DNA from: Acidiphilium sp. CAG:727
GTDB lineage: Bacteria > Bacillota > Clostridia > Christensenellales > Borkfalkiaceae
Assembly (NCBI GenBank): GCA_000437515.1
Contig: FR898439.1
Location: 17,357-26,198 of the forward strand
Direction of reading: 5' to 3'
Length of the DNA stretch: 8,842 bases
The notes below the pieces were generated by a model that had not been told where the DNA came from, did no database searches, and saw only the letters and a program-made list of their open reading frames with translations. Of the stretch, positions 6,831-8,842 are shown one piece after another (position 1 is the first letter of the stretch; the number at the start of each line of letters is the position of its first letter). A program made the translations under genes and the position numbers.

Positions 6831-7787
6831 ATGTACGAAGAACTCGTTAAAGACACAACCGCATATAAGATAATTTCGACCGAGAAAAAAAACGGCGCGT
6901 TATCGCACGCGTATCTCGTGGTATGCGCCGATAAATACGCGTTGAAGACTTATCTTAAAGAACTTGCAAAGGTCATAGAGTTTCAGGGCGACGACGGCGA
7001 CGGGCGAATCGCCGGACTTATCGATAAAAACGCATACGCCGACTGTACTTTTTATCCGCTTACGGGCGACAGGATAATGACGGCGGACGTAGACGATCTC
7101 GTATCGAAAACGTATATACGCCCGCTTGAAAACAAGACGAGATTGTTCGTTTTGTGCGGGGCGGAAAACGCCACGCCCGCCGCGCAGAACAAGTTGCTCA
7201 AAACTTTGGAAGACCCCCCGAAAGGCGTGGTGATACTGATAGGCGCGTTACGCGAAAGCGGGCTTCTGTCAACCGTGCTGTCAAGGGTAAAGAAGATAGA
7301 CGTTCCGCCGCTTTCCTCGGAAAAAATAAGAAGCGTTTTGTCGGAACGTTGCAAGGATAAAGACAGGCTCGAAACCGCTATCCGTTCGGCGAACGGGAGC
7401 GCGGGGGCGGCGCCGGCGAGCGGTAGCGCGGGGGCGGCTCTCGCCGCGTATGAAAACGGAGAGTCGGACAAACTCAATACGCTCGCGAAAGATATTTTTG
7501 CGGAAATGAAGTCGTCGAAAGACGTCGTAAAATTCGTAAAACGCGCGGGCAAAGAAGACGTAAAAGAATTTATTTCGGCGTTGAAAGCGGAAACGACGAT
7601 GCGGCTCGAAAACGCCGTATACGGCAAAGAGGATAAAGACGGGTTTACCGTCGGCGCGCTCGTCGCCATTTCCGAAATGCTTACCGATAAGGAAAAAGCG
7701 GTTGCTTTCAGCGCAAATACGGCAATGACGATAGACGGCGTTTTGCTTTCAATCGTCAGGGAGAAACGCAGATGGCAAAAATCGTAG
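6831..7787 (+). CDS. holB: DNA polymerase III delta' subunit (clamp loader), divergent
   Basis: The delta' subunit helps load the sliding clamp as part of the clamp-loader complex. Assignment rests on the N-terminal LSHAYLV segment (24-30), the AAQNKLLKTLEDPP motif (117-130) characteristic of DnaX/HolB proteins, the TVLSRV motif (148-153), a helical C-terminal region and the position between tmk and ricT. At 318 residues it is of usual length. It is degenerate: there is no Walker A sequence after LSHAYLV, the zinc-module cysteine cluster seen in many delta' proteins is missing, and the usual SRC is SRV (151-153). These changes fit a non-ATPase subunit. A 9-residue repeat (187-204) lies in the linker. 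It overlaps ricT by 16 nt. Confidence 0.9.
   Translation: MYEELVKDTTAYKIISTEKKNGALSHAYLVVCADKYALKTYLKELAKVIEFQGDDGDGRIAGLIDKNAYADCTFYPLTGDRIMTADVDDLVSKTYIRPLENKTRLFVLCGAENATPAAQNKLLKTLEDPPKGVVILIGALRESGLLSTVLSRVKKIDVPPLSSEKIRSVLSERCKDKDRLETAIRSANGSAGAAPASGSAGAALAAYENGESDKLNTLAKDIFAEMKSSKDVVKFVKRAGKEDVKEFISALKAETTMRLENAVYGKEDKDGFTVGALVAISEMLTDKEKAVAFSANTAMTIDGVLLSIVREKRRWQKS
7389..7442 (+). repeat. Imperfect 27-bp tandem duplication inside holB
   Basis: The two 27-bp units at 7389-7415 and 7416-7442 match at 22 positions and keep the frame, encoding ANGSAGAAP and then ASGSAGAAL. The core GCGCGGGGGCGGC is identical in both. The segment is much richer in G than the rest of the gene. Because delta' proteins usually have a single Gly/Ser/Ala turn here, one copy looks like an in-frame slippage insertion. 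Confidence 0.75.
7758..7763 (+). promoter_or_regulatory. Ribosome-binding site of ricT, inside holB
   Basis: AGGGAG sits 8 nt before the ATG at 7772 and lies within the last codons of holB. It supports ATG 7772 as the ricT start and hence the 16-nt overlap of the two genes. Confidence 0.75.
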
Positions 7788-8647
7788 GTATAAAATTCAA
7801 GCGTACCGCCAAGGTGTATTACTTCGATCCGATAGGGTTGAAACCTAAAAAGGGCGATACGATGATAGTGGAAACGGCGCGCGGAGTGGAATACGGGGCG
7901 GTCGTTCTGGAAGTTAAAGACGTTCCGGATAAAGAAGTAATTCAACCGCTTAAACCGGTTATAAGAATCGCGACCGAAGCAGATCTTAATAAGATAAGAA
8001 AAGACGAACAGCGGGCGAAAGACTGTATTAAAGTCGCCGCCGAAAAGGTCGCCGCCCGAAATCTCAAAATGAAGGTTATCGACGCGGAATACACTTTCGA
8101 CAACGGTAAACTCGTATTTTATTTCACCGCGGCAGGCAGAGTGGATTTCAGAGATCTCGTGAAAGACCTTGCCTCGGCGTTCCATAGCAGAATAGAACTT
8201 CGTCAGGTGGGCATAAGGGACGAAACGAGATTGCTCGGCGGAATCGCTCCGTGCGGAAGAGTCGTTTGTTGCGCTTCCTGTCTGCCCGATTTCAGAAAAG
8301 TTACCATAAAAATGGCTAAAACGCAGGGGCTTTCGCTTAATCCGGCAAAAATCAGCGGCTTATGCGGAAGACTTATGTGTTGTCTGGAATACGAAAACGA
8401 ACATTACAGCGAAACTTATAAGTTAATGCCTAAAATCGGCAGCGAAGTAGACACGCCCGACGGTAAAGCAATCGTAGTTACTAACAATATGTTGACTATG
8501 GTCGTAACCACGAAGCGGCAGGCGCAGGACGGCGGATTTACTTATAAAGAATACAAACTTTCCGAAATAAAGGTAAAAAGGCCGAACAGACTGGAAGAAG
8601 TAAAAGACGGCGCAGAAGAAAAGGCGTTGAAAGATCTTCTCGACTGA
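7772..8647 (+). CDS. ricT: RicT (YaaT), PSP1-domain regulator of RNase Y processing
   Basis: In Bacillus subtilis RicT acts with RicA and RicF in a cytoplasmic Fe-S complex that directs RNase Y maturation of operon mRNAs and influences sporulation, competence and biofilm formation. This 291-residue protein, slightly longer than the Bacillus one, has the PSP1 region with the two diagnostic cysteine motifs PCGRVVCCASC (Cys161, 166, 167, 170) and LCGRLMCC (Cys198, 203, 204). These cysteines are implicated in binding [4Fe-4S] clusters. The N-terminal part (1-60) is the beta-rich segment with GDTMIVETARGVEYG, and the C-terminal tail is Lys/Glu-rich. It overlaps the end of holB, matching the conserved Firmicutes order tmk-holB-ricT. 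Partners ricA and ricF are not in this window. Confidence 0.96.
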   Translation: MAKIVGIKFKRTAKVYYFDPIGLKPKKGDTMIVETARGVEYGAVVLEVKDVPDKEVIQPLKPVIRIATEADLNKIRKDEQRAKDCIKVAAEKVAARNLKMKVIDAEYTFDNGKLVFYFTAAGRVDFRDLVKDLASAFHSRIELRQVGIRDETRLLGGIAPCGRVVCCASCLPDFRKVTIKMAKTQGLSLNPAKISGLCGRLMCCLEYENEHYSETYKLMPKIGSEVDTPDGKAIVVTNNMLTMVVTTKRQAQDGGFTYKEYKLSEIKVKRPNRLEEVKDGAEEKALKDLLD

Positions 8648-8681
8648 CGCTTGTCCGCTACGCGCGGCTACCGGCGAAGCG
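8648..8681 (+). other. Imperfect GC-rich hairpin just after ricT
   Basis: CGCTT (8648-8652) pairs with AAGCG (8677-8681), and CCG (8655-8657) with CGG (8672-8674) across a 2x2 internal loop. No T-run follows, so it is not a canonical intrinsic terminator. It could protect the 3' end of the ricT transcript. A second small stem, TTGCC (8699-8703) / GGCAA (8713-8717), also lacks a T-run. Confidence 0.35.
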
Positions 8682-8729
8682 ACTGATCGAACGGTGATTT
8701 GCCGAGAGCGGGGGCAACCTGCAAAATAA

Positions 8730-8784
8730 AAATTAAATTTAATTTATAAAAAGCCTATACAAATTAAAAATAATGTGGTATAAT
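8730..8784 (+). promoter_or_regulatory. Extended -10 promoter with an A/T palindrome upstream
   Basis: The -10 box is a perfect TATAAT (8779-8784) preceded by TGG, giving an extended -10 element. The -35 is TATACA (8756-8761; four of six consensus bases) with a 17-nt spacer. A perfect 16-bp palindrome AAATTAAATTTAATTT (8730-8745), in an A/T-only stretch, sits at roughly -46 to -61, where an UP element would act. Transcription should begin near 8791 and run out of the window. It separates the ricT block from whatever follows. Confidence 0.75.
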
Positions 8785-8790
8785 ATCATA

Positions 8791-8842
8791 GACGACGAAG
8801 CGTGGTCGTGAAACGACCGAACGCTTACGACTGTCGGAGATA
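8791..8842 (+). other. Start of a structured transcript, cut by the window edge
   Basis: From the predicted start, AAGCGT (8798-8803) pairs with ACGCTT (8821-8826) and GGTCGT (8804-8809) with ACGACC (8813-8818), with a GA bulge and a GAA loop. CGAC (8793-8796) can pair with GTCG (8833-8836) outside this. GGAG at 8836-8839 could be a ribosome-binding site for a gene starting just past the edge. It is either a structured mRNA leader or the 5' end of a non-coding RNA. Confidence 0.5.

Noticed and set aside
7052..8185. 377-codon open frame on the minus strand across holB and ricT
   Set aside because: It lies opposite two well-identified genes, has no plausible start context and no recognisable motifs.
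8648..8720. Intrinsic terminator after ricT
   Set aside because: Two stems are possible but neither is followed by a run of T residues. The downstream A/T stretch fits the promoter better.

Overview
The window reads as chromosomal DNA from an uncultured Bacillota, most likely a gut-type Clostridia lineage. The basis is the gene content (greA and the tmk-holB-ricT housekeeping block, typical of Gram-positive Firmicutes), the membrane-anchored proteins with no outer-membrane features, the sigma-A-type promoters with A/T-rich upstream tracts, and a moderate-GC coding style rich in Glu, Lys and Asp. The exact family cannot be fixed from sequence reading alone. All six genes are on the plus strand.

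Layout. Positions 1-429 are non-coding: a probable interspersed repeat end at the left edge, an unassigned stretch, then a convincing extended -10 promoter (300-328) followed by a perfect 19-bp tandem duplication and a small inverted repeat close to the predicted transcription start. Positions 445-4515 encode a large protein (about 1356 aa) that I cannot assign to a family. It has a signal/anchor segment, an extracytoplasmic region of about 640 residues, a transmembrane helix, an InlB-type B-repeat that should lie in the cytoplasm, a long charged coiled coil and a C-terminal domain present in two diverged copies. Next come greA (4605-5078, with a 14-bp hairpin in its leader), an unassigned membrane-anchored protein (5090-6181), tmk (6171-6824), holB (6831-7787) and ricT (7772-8647). 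The last 195 bases hold no gene. They contain a GC-rich imperfect hairpin, a 16-bp A/T palindrome, a second extended -10 promoter (8756-8784) and the start of a strongly folding transcript cut by the window edge.

Organisation. The five genes from greA to ricT are packed with gaps of 6-11 nt or overlaps of 11-16 nt, so they are probably one transcription unit. I see no clear intrinsic terminator between the large gene and greA, so the promoter at 300-328 may drive the whole block. Known roles are transcript-cleavage rescue of RNA polymerase (GreA), dTDP synthesis (Tmk), the clamp-loader delta' subunit (HolB) and the Fe-S RNase Y-specificity factor (RicT). The two membrane-associated unknowns embedded with these information-processing genes are the most novel content. 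The large bitopic protein is the best candidate for something undescribed.
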